A DNA stretch of 64,000 nt, taken from Cephalotus follicularis (taxonomy: Eukaryota > Streptophyta > Magnoliopsida > Oxalidales > Cephalotaceae). The DNA lies in assembly GCA_001972305.1 (NCBI GenBank), contig BDDD01001577.1:128437-192436 (forward strand), written 5' to 3'. The position numbers were made by a program, and so were the translations under genes. Numbering within the stretch: the first letter of the stretch is position 1; every line of letters begins with the position of its first letter. Below, in pieces: positions 1 to 12,757 of this stretch. A model generated the notes under the pieces. That model made no database searches. It saw only the letters and a program-made list of their open reading frames with translations, and was not told the origin of the DNA.

Positions 1-239
1 CTGCAAGCGATGAAGTGGTCATACACGGATCGTATTGCTGACTATTTCCAGCAACAGATAGCTGCTAATACAGCTCACTTAGAGGAAATGAGGCAGTTGT
101 GTGTTCAAACTCAGCAAGTTAGACGGACTAGACCAGCTCCGTCAGAATGGCAAGATGGTGGCTCTTCAACCAAGTCATCAAAGAAAAGTTCTTGACAAAC
201 GACCACTAAAGGAACTCCGAGTCAGGAAGATGATATAAG

Positions 240-545
240 GTCTGGGGTTTGCTTTTACTGCGGTCGTGCGGGCCATCAAGCGAAAGACTGTTGGTTGAAG
301 AATAAGTTATGCATGAAGTGCGGGGCAACTGGCCCATGTGATGAAGAATTGTACAAGGGATCCACCTCAACAAACTGCTAACCGTGGAACCCCTAGTCTT
401 GGAAGGAATGCGAGAGCTGGAGGTTGCACACACTGTGGTCGCGCGGATCACCAGCTGAGGAATTGCTGGAAGTGGAATGAATGGTGCCTAAGGTGCGGGG
501 CCTCTGATCATTTGCTGAGGGATTGTCCGGAGAGACAAGGAGCAG
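240..545 (+). pseudogene. Element A gag zinc-knuckle region
   Basis: Gag coats the element RNA; its CCHC zinc knuckles bind nucleic acid. Two tandem copies of a double-knuckle segment can be read: one near 247-330 (CFYCGRAGHQAKDCW, then CMKCGATG) and one near 424-540 (CTHCGRADHQLRNCW, then CLRCGASDHLLRDC). Related elements here (B and CK) show one such pair, so the doubling in A is notable. The amino end of a gag-like frame with a coiled, glutamine-rich stretch lies at 10-195 and matches the start of gag in CK (about 47740-47830). Fossil; not an intact gene. Confidence 0.8.
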
Positions 546-899
546 TATCTATGGGACTTACAGGTAGTAGTGAGGCTGCAGTTGGACCTTCGCAGCGGGG
601 AGGCAAGGGCAAGGGCAACATGAGAGGTAATTTTCACTCTTACTTGTATCATAATGTGTTAATCAGTTGACCTTATTATAGCTGTGGTTAAGTGAATGTT
701 AGGTTGGACTTTTGGGACTAACTAACGATTAAGAGAATGATAGTTCACGACACTACATTGATGAACGGTTATGCACATGTATAGGCTTAGTACGAAACCA
801 CATGCATAGGGGACTTCTAGAACCTGGATGACGTAATCAAAGAATATGAATCGTATCGCTTGGATATTGTTTCATATTGAAAAACTTTTGGTAATGAGT

Positions 900-3360
900 C
901 GAGAGAAGGAGACATTGAGAAGACTGCCTTCCAGACACAGTATGGTCACTAGGAGTTCTTGGTGATGCTATTTGGTGTTGCCGATGCACCAGCAGCTTTC
1001 ATGTCATTGATGAATGACATATTTCGACCATACCTGGATCAGTTTTTCATAGTGTTTATTGATGACATACTGGTATATTCAAGGAATAAGGAGGAACACA
1101 CTCATCATCTGAGACTGGTATTGCAGGTTCTCAGAGAGCATTGGTTGTACGCCAAGTTTGGCTAATGGGAATTCTAGCTTGATCATGGGATCTTTCTCGG
1201 TCACATCGTATCTGGGGAAGGCTTGACAGTGAATCCGTCAAAGACCGAAGTGGTACGAGACAGGCCACAACCGAAGAATGTGACAGAGGTCCGCAGTTCT
1301 CTTGGCTTCGCGGGGTATTATAGGAGGTTTGTCCAGAATTTTTAAAGTATAGTCGTGCCCTTGACTAGACTGACCTAGAAGAAGACCTTATTTGTCTGGG
1401 ATGAAGATTGTGAAGCTAGTTTCCATGAACTGAAGGATCGGTTGGTTTCCGCTCTTATCTTGGCATTACCTGATGGTAATGAGGGCTTTGCGGTCTATAG
1501 TGATGCACCAGGTAAGGGCTTGGTCTGCGTGCTGATGCAGCGAGGAAGAGTGATCGCTTATGCTTCCAGAAAGCTAAAGTCGTATGAAGAAAAACTACCC
1601 GACACATGACCTTGAACATGTAGCTATTATCTTTGCCCTTCAGAAGTGGAGGCACTATCTTTTTGGGGCGCAGTTTGAGATCTTCACAGATCATAAGAGT
1701 TTGAGGTACCTGTTCTGTCAGGATACACTGAACATGAGGCAATGAAGATGGGCATAATTCTTTAACGATTATGATTACAGTGTTCAGTACCACCCGGGGA
1801 AAGCGAATGTGGTCGCTGATGCCTTGAGTCGCAAGACTATGGTTGCTAGTGCGATGGTGTCACAATGGAAGATGTTAGAAGATTTCCAAGAGTGATTTCC
1901 GTTTAATGAGTCACCTAGAGTCTTTATGGCTAGCATGAGAGTACAGCCAGTTTTACTTGAAGAAATAAAGAACACTCAAGCACACGATCCTGAATTGCAA
2001 AAGATTCGAGAGAATCTTGACTCGGAGTCTGATTTTCGGGTACATGCCGATGGTGTCTTGAGATTTCGGGGACGAGTGTGTCTTCCGAATGAACATGGGT
2101 TGAGGAGTGAGTTACTTTATGTGGCTCATAGATCTCAGTGTAGTATTCACCCGGGTAGCAAAAAAATGTACCAAGACATGAAAAGGGATTGCTGGTGGCC
2201 TGGCATGAAACGAGACATCACCGAGTATGTGGCAAGGTGTTTGACCTGCCAGACAGTTAAGGCCGAGCACCAGAGACTGGCAGGATTACTACAGAGTGGA
2301 AGTGGGAGCATGTCACGATGGATTTTGTTTCAAGTTTTCCTCTGACTCGAAACCGTCACAACGCCGTGTGGGTTATCGTGGATAGACTCACCAAATCAAC
2401 GCACTTTCTGCCTGCACACGTTACTGATTCTGTGAGTAAGATGGCTCGTTTGTATGTGAAGGAGATAGTGAGTCTAGACAGTGTTCCAGTTAGCATCGTA
2501 TGTGATAGAGATGCCATCTTCACTTCCAACTTCTGGAAGGGTTTTCAGACAGCTTTCAGGACAAAGCTGAACTTGAGTACTGCCTTTCACCCTCAGACCG
2601 ATGGGTAGTCTAAGCATACCATCCAGACCCTGGAGGATATGCTATGGGCTTGCATTATTGACTTTGCTGGTACATGGGAGGATCACATTCCTTTGGTAGA
2701 GTTCTCTTCTAATAACTGTTATCATTCCAGTATCGGCATGGCACAGTTTGAAGCACTGTATGGGAGGAAGTGCAGATCTCCTATTTGTTAGGATGAGGTC
2801 GGAGAGCGACCTTTACTCGGGACTGAGTTAGTGGAGGAAACTTCGGAAAAAAATCAGAATGATTAAAAAGAAGTTGCTTGCTGCTCAGAGCCAGCAGAAG
2901 AGCTATGTGGACAGGGTCAAGAGGAGGCCTTTGACCTTCAGTGTTGGTGATCATGTGTTCTTAAAGGTTTCACCATGGAAGGGCGTGCAAAGGTTTGGGA
3001 AAAGGGGCAAGTCAGCTCCGCGCTATATTGGTCCTTTTGAGATTTTGGAGAGAGTTGGGGCGGTATCCTACCAGTTTGCCTTACCTCCTGCACTGTCAAA
3101 TACCCACGACGCCTTTCATGTATCTATGCTGAGGAGATATATTCTGGACCCATCACATGTCCTGGGTTGTGATATTGTTTCTATACGAGATAACCTATCT
3201 TGTGAGGAGTTGCCTGTACGGATTCTAGATTGGAAGACGTAGACTTTGTGGAACTAAACCATCTCCATGGTCAAGGTTCAATGGTAGTTCCACCGACCGG
3301 ATGAAGCCACTTGGGAACCTGAGGAGAGTATCCAAAAGCATTACCCGCACATGTTCTAGT
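900..3360 (+). pseudogene. Element A pol relic (RT, RNase H, integrase, chromodomain-like tail)
   Basis: Domains in order: reverse transcriptase palm with the FIDDILVYS active-site motif (about 900-1170), thumb with a GYYRRFV-type motif (about 1310), RNase H (about 1440-1840, with the trailing VADALSRK motif), integrase zinc region with a C..C pair (about 2080-2280), integrase core (about 2310-2850, with VCDRDA and AFHPQTDG motifs), a GPY/F-type segment (about 2940-3170, PRYIGPFEILERVG) and a chromodomain-like tail to about 3360. This order (RT, RNase H, integrase) is diagnostic for Ty3/gypsy. The relic is broken in many places. Confidence 0.85.
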
Positions 3361-3601
3361 ATTGTTTTAAATTTCGAAGACGGAATTCTTTGAAGGAGGG
3401 GTGGATGTAACACCCGGGATTTTCATATATTGTAATTTCATGATGTAAATGTATTTTTATTGTGGAATTAATAGAATGATGGATTTCTCAACTTTGATGA
3501 TGGTTTCCAAACTCTAATGATATTAATTTTGGAGTAAAAATGTTAAAGAAATGTTAAAAGGACAATCTGAAGTAAAACGGCACTGTTTTGGGTAAAAACG
3601 T

Positions 3602-3740
3602 GTCGACGCCTTTTTGAACGCATCGATGCCTTTGGAAAAAAGAGACGCACGTAACTACATGCACATGCACGCCGATGCGGGCGAGAACATCGACGCCCTC
3701 GTGTAAAAAGGGAAATGATGTCAATGTCTAAAGAAGACGT
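3602..3740 (+). promoter_or_regulatory. GTCGAC cluster 1 of element A LTR
   Basis: One exact GTCGAC (3602-3607) sits with near copies such as GCATCGATGCC (about 3620), ATCGACGCC (about 3688) and ACGTCGATGC (about 3738). The near copies differ mainly by CG to TG/CA changes, as expected from methylated CpG decay. It lies in the first 0.35 kb of the LTR. A role as a protein-binding site is inference. Confidence 0.5.
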
Positions 3741-4687
3741 CGATGCATAACATCGAAAGTACGGGCACGTTATTCTGCTGACAGAACAACGTGCAAAAGG
3801 GAAACGATTTAGGGCCTTTTTGCAGGTGCCTTGAGGCCCGAAATGGGACGTGTTGACCATGCAAATAACTCCCTAACCTGCATGACTGAAGTTGTGAGGG
3901 CAAGTGTGACACATGTGTGAGCATGCAATAAGTGCAAAGAAAGGAGGGACATGTGTGCATACAGATGATGGTTAGAGGGAGTGTGGCATTGTCTGACTTT
4001 AGAGCAGAGACAAAAGGCTGAGAAACGAGCTCAGCTACTGCATGCAAGAGTGGGAAGTGTCCTAGACACATGTGACCATCAAAAATGCAGAGGAAGAAAA
4101 GAACAAAGAACGGGAAAGCAAGAGAACAAGTGTGTGAGTGTGAGAGTGCATTCAAGGTAGAAAGGAAGAAAGAGAAGGGAGCCATCAGCTTAAAAACACC
4201 TTCTCCTTCACCTCTCTCTTGCTAAATCGCTTATGAAAATAAAAGGGGGCGAACCTGTGAGTCTCAAGAGAAACCAGTCCGAGAAAGAAAGCTCAAACCA
4301 CCATTGTTGAGCTTGGAACTTGGAGCTTGTCGGCTAGCAGCAACAGGAACGAACCAGGGATGTTTCAAGCAGTACCTGGGAGCTCAAAGTGATCGTCTGG
4401 ATACTTAAAGAGGTTGACTTTCTAGTTCGTAACTTGGAACAAAAGGTAGGGGAAGCCATAATCGTATTTTTGAGATTAATATTCATGTTTGGATTATGGT
4501 TTTGTGCATAAATTACATGATTATTGAACTGTTTTGATCACTAGGTCAATGTCATGTTATGCTGATTATGTGATATGTATCTACATGTTGGTTTTCTGGC
4601 TTGATTTCATGTTGTCTTGCATGTATATGGACCATGCTAGTTACTGTTTGTCAGGTCGTGAGGAAGAAGACGACTGGTGCTCGAAAC

Positions 4688-4945
4688 ACGTAGATGCCCT
4701 TTAGGCACATCAACGCCTTTGGGTATTCTGCTTGGTTATTGACGTATTATACGTCGACGCCTAAGGTTCCTACCTTAACGCGTCAACGACTTAAGCAATA
4801 CGCTGACGTTTAAGGTTCCATACCTTGAGCGTCGATGCGTATAAAGATCGACATCGACGTCTTCAAACAGTGGAAAGCGCTGACACAAAGGACTTGAACG
4901 TCGACGCTGAGGGACAAACACATCAACGCCTTCTTGTACTGTTTG
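4688..4945 (+). promoter_or_regulatory. GTCGAC cluster 2 of element A LTR
   Basis: Exact GTCGAC cores are at 4753-4758 and 4900-4905, with variants (ATCAACGCC, GCGTCAACGAC, GCGTCGATGC) between them. Flanks are of the GCGTCGACGC type. The cluster lies about 1.3-1.5 kb from the LTR start and downstream of the donor-like AGGTAGGGG at 4444-4452. Confidence 0.5.
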
Positions 4946-5893
4946 GGAGTTTTCTTATTTAACGATACGAATCGATCCCGATTCCTGTTATGATGAATTT
5001 AAGCATTTGTATGCATTGTATATGTACTATTTACTGCTTGTTATTGACTGGTTATAACTTGATTATGATTTCTAAGTATTGTTATATTAGAAGTGCATAT
5101 ACGAGTTGAAAACTACTATGTTGAGTATGAAAATATAAAATGAATATTGTTATATTTTTGAACATCTTTGGGAAGCGATTTCCATACTGAACTATTTAAA
5201 GTATTTTCTATCTATTAGAAATACATATTGCAAATGTTATCGCGTTTGAAAATATTTGGAAGTAAACTGCCTGTTGTTGATCAAACGATCATTACTGTAC
5301 TATTTACTGCACTATTTACTATGACTATGCACTGTTTGCTCTGTGAATTTTTTGTGGTTGTCCTTGAGCCACTGGTTCCATGGCGGAGACTGCCAGCGCC
5401 GGCTAGTGGCACAGTTGACTTAGGAGCCAGGAGGTGGCTGAGTAACTCACTGTACTGTACTCTTGCCTCGCTTGGTTGCCTGGAGAAGGAACCGAAGTGG
5501 GAGTATAGCGTGGGGCCAGGAGTTGGCGGCGTTACACATAATGCCTGCCTGTTTGTGGTCCCTTTGTGGACTTACTGTACTAGTTGTTAGTCCTTTTCGG
5601 ACTTTTCTGTGCCTGTTGATGTAGCCCTGGCCGGGTTACCACTGTACTGCTGTTGTATACATATATTTTAGTATATATGTCCCTACTGTTATTTTACTGT
5701 ACTGCTAAAGTATATATATGTAATAACCATAACTTCAATTAATGTATATTGATCCAAATTTGAATTAAAATATACATTTTAATTGAGTTATTTATCCAAT
5801 TATACTAATTTCTATGATTGGTAAATGCTTGGGCTTGATTGGATGTGCAATTGGAGATGTATCAAAGGTTGGGAAACCCTAAACTAGCCCAAA

Positions 5894-5972
5894 CAGCCGA
5901 CTGTCACAGGGTAACAGTCGACTGTTGGCCACGTGAGGAGGGCAGTCAACTGCCCACTATAGCCAGTCAACT
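5894..5972 (+). promoter_or_regulatory. GTCGAC cluster 1 of B 5' LTR
   Basis: Exact core at 5917-5922 within ACAGTCGACTGT, with near copies AGCCGACTGT and AGTCAACTG on either side. The 3' LTR copy keeps more exact cores, so the differences are recent changes at CpG. Confidence 0.5.
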
Positions 5973-6983
5973 GGAAATGCCAGAACAGGTTCCTGGCCTG
6001 TGCAAAGACAGGAATTGACAGGTAGGTATGGGCACATGCATCCACCACCTGCCAGAACATGCAAAAGTGGAATGTTTGCATATTCTCTGCAGATCAACAA
6101 CCTACAATTTGATTAATTAAGAGAGAAAAGTGATGAGAGGACAAGGCATGTGATGGAAAGAAAGAAAGAAAAATGTGAGTGCATGTGAGTAGGTAGGAAT
6201 CAGACGAAATTATAAGCCTTTGAGACTTAGATCAGCTGATTGAATGGTGTTTGAGTGTTAGAAACACTAAGTGAAGTGAGGAATCATTGAAAGCTTGCAT
6301 TGGTAGGATTGGAGAAAGCTCAAAGAAGGAACCTTTGAAGTCTTAGACACTTGGTAAGTCCTTGATCCGAATTTTCTGTTGTTATGTTGATAAAATATGA
6401 CTAGGAATGTCAAATATCTTCTGTTAATGGAATAGGATTAACAAAATTTGGAATTGAAATGGAAAGTAGTAATGGGATCAAGTGAAATTGGTGATATAGT
6501 CTCTAGAATGGATTTTAATTGTTATTAGTGTTAAGATATATACTTACTGGTTTCTTTAATTGTATTAAATCCTCTGTCAACCAAGTTAAGATCAATGAAT
6601 TCGAGATTGAATAATAGTTGATATAGAATTCAAAAGGAAATTGGAAAATGAAGGTTAAGACTTAAATGGATTAATAATTAAACCACTGTTAGAGTTATTG
6701 AAACTTACTGGTACTGATGCACATGTTCATAAACAAACATGCATAGATTGATTCTACTGGAATTGAAAGAGTGATTGGTGAAAAGTGACTTGGAACTCAA
6801 AGAGAAAGATCAAACTCAATTGATCTTGGGATAGCGATTTGAGGTACGGGTAATGATATGTTATGGAAGATATGAGTATGCATATTATGTATGGTTATTT
6901 TCTGCATGATTACATGTGTGGGGAATCGATTGGAAATTGAATTGGTATTGCATGACTTGTCATTTCTGCATTTTCTGGGCAGA

Positions 6984-7102
6984 GGCAGTCGACTGTCAAC
7001 AATTACAGTCGACTACGCAACCCTTACAGTCGACTGCCAAGCCCAAGCAGTCGACTGCACAACCCAACAGTCGACTAATCGTGATGGCAGCCGACTGTTC
7101 TG
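6984..7102 (+). promoter_or_regulatory. GTCGAC cluster 2 of B 5' LTR
   Basis: Five exact cores at 6988, 7008, 7029, 7050 and 7070, spaced 20-21 bases apart, then a near copy AGCCGACTG. The spacing of about two helical turns puts every core on the same face of the DNA. Confidence 0.6.
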
Positions 7103-7585
7103 GGCAGAAATTGCATAATATTGATTGAATTGTTACTGTTGGTACTGTTATTGAATTGTATATGTTACCACCATATAGTATATACTGTTTGATGTTATTT
7201 AACATCGTTACTACTCATATTGCAACGATCGAACGAACTATGTGCTATATGCACAATTCATGGTTTAAACACCATTTTCAAAGGAAAGCTATTATTGCAA
7301 GAGCTATTGATTGTGATATTGTTACGGAATATGCTACTGTCATATTATTATAAACTGTTTTGGGGTCATATAACACCTCAACCACTTGTATTTCAATGAT
7401 TGAAACCAACTATGGGCTATGTACCCAATTTATGATATTAATTACCATTTTCAAATAAATGATTATTACCGAACGAATTACTGATTTTCCTCCTACATGA
7501 GAGGTACCTACTGTTTTGTTTCCCAACTGGAAACCACTATTGAATTGAGATCGTTTTCCTCCGAAGAGATGTACGATAAATGATT

Positions 7586-8270
7586 GTTACGCAACAAACC
7601 TGCTGGTTCTGCAAAGTCTGGAAATAAGAATCAAGGGGGTTTTCAACGTAACAATTTCCGATCAAGAACTTCTAACCGAAGTGGTCAACAGAACTCTGAG
7701 GGATGTACTTTTTGCGGTCGCCAGAACCATGACGTGACCAAGTGTTGGAAGAAGATGGGGAAATGCCTGAGGTGTGGTTCACAGGACCATTTGATGAGTG
7801 GTTGACCGATGATGAGGGATCATGTACGTGGCCAACAGGGAGGTGCTGGCGCGAGTGGTGGTGTTCCGGCGGCTCAACCGCGGAGAGACACCGGAAAGGG
7901 GATTATGAAAGGTAGGGTCTATACCTTATCTAGAGATGATGTGCCAGAATCTACTACTGTTGTGGGAGGTACCATTTTGATATCTGACATATTAGCTCAT
8001 GTACTGATTGATCCTGGTGCAATGCATTCATTCATTGCATCTGATTTTGCGTGCAACTTGCATGGCATTACTTCTAATTTACCTTATGTTTTGGAAGTGA
8101 GTACTCCAGCTGGTACTTATCTTCGATCTGACTCTGTAATGGATAATTGTGAGATCACGATAGCTGGGGTTCAGTTATTGGCCAATCTAATTGTATTGCC
8201 TATCCAAGATTTTGAGGTAATCTTGGGGATGGATTTGTTGTATGCTCATCATGCTTGTGTTGATTGCTAC
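7586..8270 (+). pseudogene. Element B gag zinc knuckles and protease
   Basis: A double CCHC knuckle is readable at about 7700-7795 (CTFCGRQNHDVTKCW, then CLRCGSQDHLM). Downstream is a retropepsin-type aspartic protease segment (about 7960-8260) ending in the [11 protein letters not shown] motif typical of Ty3/gypsy proteases. Gag would form the particle and the protease would mature it. Fossil. Confidence 0.8.
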
Positions 8271-8439
8271 AACAAGATGATGACATTTTATCTTCAAGAC
8301 GGAACTGAGTGTAAGTTTATCGGAGAGAAGAATGTTACTGCTCCGATCATTTCATATACACGAGCACAAATATATCTCAAGCAAGGATGCGAAGGTTACT
8401 TGGCATACGTAATTGATCGTACGAAAGATACGCCTAATA

Positions 8440-9842
8440 TTGAACAAGTGCCTGTTGTATGTGAATTTCCTGATGTGTTTCCAGATGAACTCACTTCGTT
8501 GCCACCGGAGAGAGACGTGGAGTTCAGCATTGAGTTATTGCCTGGTACTGCTCCTATATCCAGAGCACCATACCGAACGGCTCCTGCTGAGCTGAAGGAG
8601 TTGAAAGCTCAACTACAAGATTACCTTGACAAAGGGTTTATCAGACCGAGTGTATCACTGTGGGGCGCACCGGTTCTGTTTGTGAAAACGAAGGACGGAT
8701 CAATGTGGCTATGCATTGATTACAGATTGCTGAATCAAGTGACTGTGAAGAACAAGTATCCTCTGCCACATATTGAGGAGTTGTTCGACCAATTGCAAGG
8801 CTCAACTGTATACTCCAAACTTGACCTGAGAACAGGTTACCATCAGTTGAGGATTAGAGAAGGTGATGTGGAGAAAACCACATTTCGAACCAGATATGGG
8901 CATTACGAATTTCTGATACGGCCGTTTGGTTTGACTAATGCTACTGCAGCTTTTATGTGTCTGATGAACAAAGTGTTCCAACCTTATCTGGACTAGTTTG
9001 TCGTTATATTCTTAGATGACATCCTGATCTACTCAAAGAGCACTGAGGAACATACGCAGCACTTGAGAATTGTACTGCAGACACTACGGAAGGAACTGTT
9101 ATACGCCAAATTCGGTAAGTGTGAATTTTGGCTGGTTCACGTGACTTTCCTAGGTCACATTGTGTCGAGTGAAGGATTGTCAGTGGATCCTTCGAAGATT
9201 GAAAGCATTATTGATTGGCCATAACCGAAGAACGTGACGGAGGTTCGTAGTTTCTTGGGTTTGGCTGGCTACTACCGGAGATTCATCGAGGGATTCTCGA
9301 AGCTTGCTACACCACTGACACAGTTGACTCAGAAGAAGTCCAGTTTTATGTGGGATGATTCCTGTGAAGCGAGTTTCCAAGAGTTGAAGAGTCGGTTGAT
9401 TTCGGCTCCAGTGTTGGCATTACCGGAAGGTAATGAGGGTTTTACTGTCTACACTGATGCTTCTGGGAAAGGATTGGGATACGTTCTGATGCAACAAGGT
9501 AGGGTGATTGCATACGCATCGGGGAAGTTAAAACCGTACGAGGAAAATTATCCAGTACACGATCTTGAGTTGGCAGCCATAGTGTTTGCTTTGCAGAAAT
9601 GGAGGCACTACCTCTATGGTGCTCAGTTTGAGATCTTCACTGATCATAAAAGCTTGAAGTATTTGTTTTCCCAGAAGGAGCTCAACATGAGACAGAGACA
9701 ATGGGTGGAATTCTTCAATGATTACAACTGCAATATTCAATACCACCCAGGAAAGGCAAATGTAGTGGCTGATGCGCTGAGTCGCAAGGCGATGATTACT
9801 GGAGCTATGGTATCACAGTGGAATCTATTGGAGGAATTTTAG
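8440..9842 (+). pseudogene. Element B reverse transcriptase and RNase H
   Basis: A protease-RT linker with [16 protein letters not shown] precedes the RT (about 8520-9120): [33 protein letters not shown] and the [10 protein letters not shown] active-site motif. The thumb follows ([17 protein letters not shown], about 9250). RNase H runs about 9410-9800 ([37 protein letters not shown]). Order and motifs are Ty3/gypsy chromovirus. Fossil with a few breaks. Confidence 0.88.
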
Positions 9843-9857
9843 AGTTGGAATCCGTTC

Positions 9858-11340
9858 ATGGTTTCCCGAGGAGTGATTGTGGCAAGTATGAGAGCACAAC
9901 CGGAACTTCTCGAGCGTATTTTGACCGCTCAGTATGGTGATGCTGAATTGTGGAGTATTCGTGAGAACCTAGACACTGATTCTGAGTTCTCCATTCATAC
10001 TGATGGCATATTGAGGTTCCAAGGAAGGATATGTGTTCCGGATGACGAGAGTATCAAGAATGAGATATTGCAACAAGCTCATAAATCGAGATACAGCGTT
10101 CACCCAGGAAGTTCCAAGATGTGGCACGACCTGAAAAAGAATTACTGGTGGAGCGGTATGAAACGGGAAATTGCCGAATATGTAGCAAGATGTTTGACCT
10201 GTCAGAGAGTGAAGGCTGAACATCAGAAACGTGCGGGACTGATACAATCTCTACCAGTAGTTGAATGGAAATGGGAACACGTGACCATGGACTTTTTGTC
10301 AGGATTACCGAGGTCACGGAATCAGCATGAAGCCGTGTGGGTTGTTGTGGACAGACTTACTAACTCTGCACACTTTCTTCCGATGAACATGACATATTCT
10401 ATCGAGAAGCTTGCTCGATTGTATATCCGGGAGATAGTGAGATTGCATGGAGTGCCGGTCAGTATTGTCTGCGACCGTGATGCTAGATTTACTTCAAGGT
10501 TATGGAAGAAGTTCCAGGCAGCCATGGGAACAACCTTGAACTTTAGCACTGCATTTCATCCACAGACTAACGGACAGTCCGAGAGTACTATCCAGACTCT
10601 GGAGAACATGTTACGGTCTTGCATGATTGATTTTGCTGGAAGTTGGGAGGATCATCTAGCACTGATTGAGTTCTCCTACAATAACAATTTTCACACCAGC
10701 ATTGGAATGGCCCCGTATGAAGCCTTGTATGGAAGAAAATGTAGATCACTATTTGCTGGGACGAAGTAGGTGAGAGGCAAGTATTGGGACCGAACTTGGT
10801 ACAAGAGACCACTGATAATGTGGAGATGATCAAGAAGAGACTGATAACTGCACAGAGTCGGGAGAAGAGTTACGCCGATAGCAAGAGAAGAAAGCTGGAA
10901 TTTGAGAAGGGAGATCATGTGTTCTTGAAGATCTCGCCTTCGAAGGGGATATACCGTTTTGGCCTCAAAGGGAAGTTTGCTCCAAGGTATATCGGACCTT
11001 ACGAGATACTCGAAAGAGTGGGGGAGGTAGCATATCAGATTGCACTACCGCCTAGCTTATCAGACGTGCATAACGTATTTCATGTTTCCATGTTACGGAA
11101 ATACGTACCCGACCCATATCACATTTTGAGCTACGACCCTGGGTTCATTAGCCTGAGATTGACTTATGAAGAAAGGCCGACGAGGATTATGGATAGAATG
11201 GAAAAGGTTCTGAGGAACAAGACCATCCCTATGGTAAAAGTGTTGTGGCGTTTTCACGGAACTGAGGAAGCTACGTGGGAGCGCGAGGACGAAATGAGCG
11301 AGACATTTCCCCACTTGTTCGGAATGTGATGTAAGGGTTA
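9858..11340 (+). pseudogene. Element B integrase with chromodomain-like tail
   Basis: Integrase inserts the DNA copy in the host genome. Seen in order: zinc-binding HHCC region (about 10060-10230), DDE core (about 10270-10740: VTMDFLSGLP, SIVCDRDARFTS, TAFHPQTNGQSE), a GPY/F segment (about 10900-11120: PRYIGPYEILERVGEVAYQI, FHVSMLRKY) and a tail (about 11190-11330) with VLRNKTIPMVKVLW and EATWERED, the chromodomain-like end that in chromoviruses can steer insertion to heterochromatin. Fossil. Confidence 0.88.
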
Positions 11341-11550
11341 TATTCGAGGACGAATTTTCTTTAAGGAGGGGGGAATGTAATAACCGTAACATCAATTAAT
11401 GTATATTGATCCAAATTTGAAATAAAATATACATTTTAATTGAGTTATTTATCCAATTATACTAATTTCTATGATTGGTAAATGCTTGGGGTTGATTGGA
11501 TGTGCAATTGGAGATGTATCAAAGGTTGGGAAACCCTAAACTAGCCCAAA

Positions 11551-11632
11551 CAGCCGACTGTCATAGGGTAACAGTCGACTGTTGGCCACGTGAGGAGGGC
11601 AGTCGACTGTCCACTATAGCCAGTCGACTGGA
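11551..11632 (+). promoter_or_regulatory. GTCGAC cluster 1 of B 3' LTR
   Basis: Exact cores at 11574, 11602 and 11622, each inside CAGTCGACTG, plus a near copy AGCCGACTG. Same position as 5894-5972 in the 5' LTR. Confidence 0.55.
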
Positions 11633-12640
11633 GTTGCCAGAACAGGTTCTTGGCATGTGCAAAGACAAGAATTGACAGGTAGGTATGGGCACATGCATCC
11701 ACCACCTGCCAGAACATGCAAAAGTGGAATGTTTGCATATTCTTTGCAGATCAACAACCTGCAAATTGATTAATTAAGAGAGAAAAGTGATGAGAGGACA
11801 AGGGATGTCATGGAAAGAAAGAAAGAAAAATGTGAGTGCATGTGAGTAGGTAGGAATCTGACGAAATTATAAGCCATTGAGACTTAGATCAGCTGATTGA
11901 ATGGTGTTTGAGTGTTAGAAACACTAAGTGAAGTGAGGAATCATTGAAAGCTTGCATTGGTAGGATTGGAGAAAGCTCAAAGAAGGAACCTGTGAAGTCT
12001 TAGACACTTGGTAAGTCCTTGATCCGAATTTTCTGTTGTTATGTTGATAAAATATGACTAGGAATGTCAAATATCTTCTGTTAATGGAATAGGATTAACA
12101 AAATTTGGAATTGAAATGGAAAGTAGTAATGGGATCAAGTGAAATTGGTGATATAGTCTCTAGAATGGATTTTAATTGTTATTAGTGTTAAGATATATAC
12201 TTACTGGTTTCTTTAAGTGTATTAAATCCTCTGTCAACCAAGTTAAGATCAATGAATTCGAGATTGAATAATAGTTAATATAGGATTCAAAAGGAAATTG
12301 GAAAAGGAAGGTTAAGACTTAAATGGATTAATGATTAAACCACTGTTAGAGTTATTGAAACTTACTGGTACTGATGCACATGTTCATAAACAAACATGCA
12401 TAGATTGATTCTACTGGAATTGAAAGAGTGATTGGTGAAAAGTGACTTGGAACTCAAAGAGAAAGATCAAACTCAATTGATCTTGGGATAGCGATTTGAG
12501 GTAGGGGTAATGATATGTTATGGAAGATATGACTATGCATATTATGTATGGTTATTTTCTACATGATTACATGTGTGGGGAATCGATTGGAAATTGAATT
12601 GGTATTGCATGACTTGTCATTTCTGCATTTTCTGGGCAGA

Positions 12641-12757
12641 GGCAGTCGACTGTCAACAATTACAGTCGACTACTCAACCCTTACAGTCGACTGCCAAGCC
12701 CAAGCAGTCGACTGCACAACCCAACAGTCGACTAATCTTGAGGGCAGCCGACTGTTC
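12641..12757 (+). promoter_or_regulatory. GTCGAC cluster 2 of B 3' LTR
   Basis: Five exact cores at 12645, 12665, 12685, 12706 and 12727, spaced 20-21 bases, then AGCCGACTG. The same spacing is kept in the 5' LTR. Confidence 0.6.

Larger units (their letters stand above)
5719..7585 (+). repeat. Element B 5' LTR (part)
   Basis: It aligns base for base with 11376-13245 of the 3' LTR. It carries two GTCGAC clusters of the CAGTCGACTG type (about 5894-5972 and 6984-7102), a TATA-like TATAAG at 6211, and a strong donor-like GGTAAGTCC (GT at 6354). Confidence 0.9.

Noticed and set aside
3900-4185. Minus-strand open frame of 154 codons (3721-4185)
   Set aside because: It lies inside the LTR of A, is low in known motifs, and is not kept in the related LTRs J and CK.
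4690-4945. Regular GTCGAC-type repeats resembling a CRISPR array
   Set aside because: The repeated core is only 6-16 bases, palindromic and variable, spacers vary in length in most clusters, there are no cas genes, and the DNA is from a plant.
5228-5590. Open frames of 80-120 codons in Tekay-like LTRs (also 41758-41979 and 58666-58914)
   Set aside because: They overlap the hairpin-rich block. The likeness between copies is explained by LTR homology at DNA level, and the frames differ in length and end between copies.
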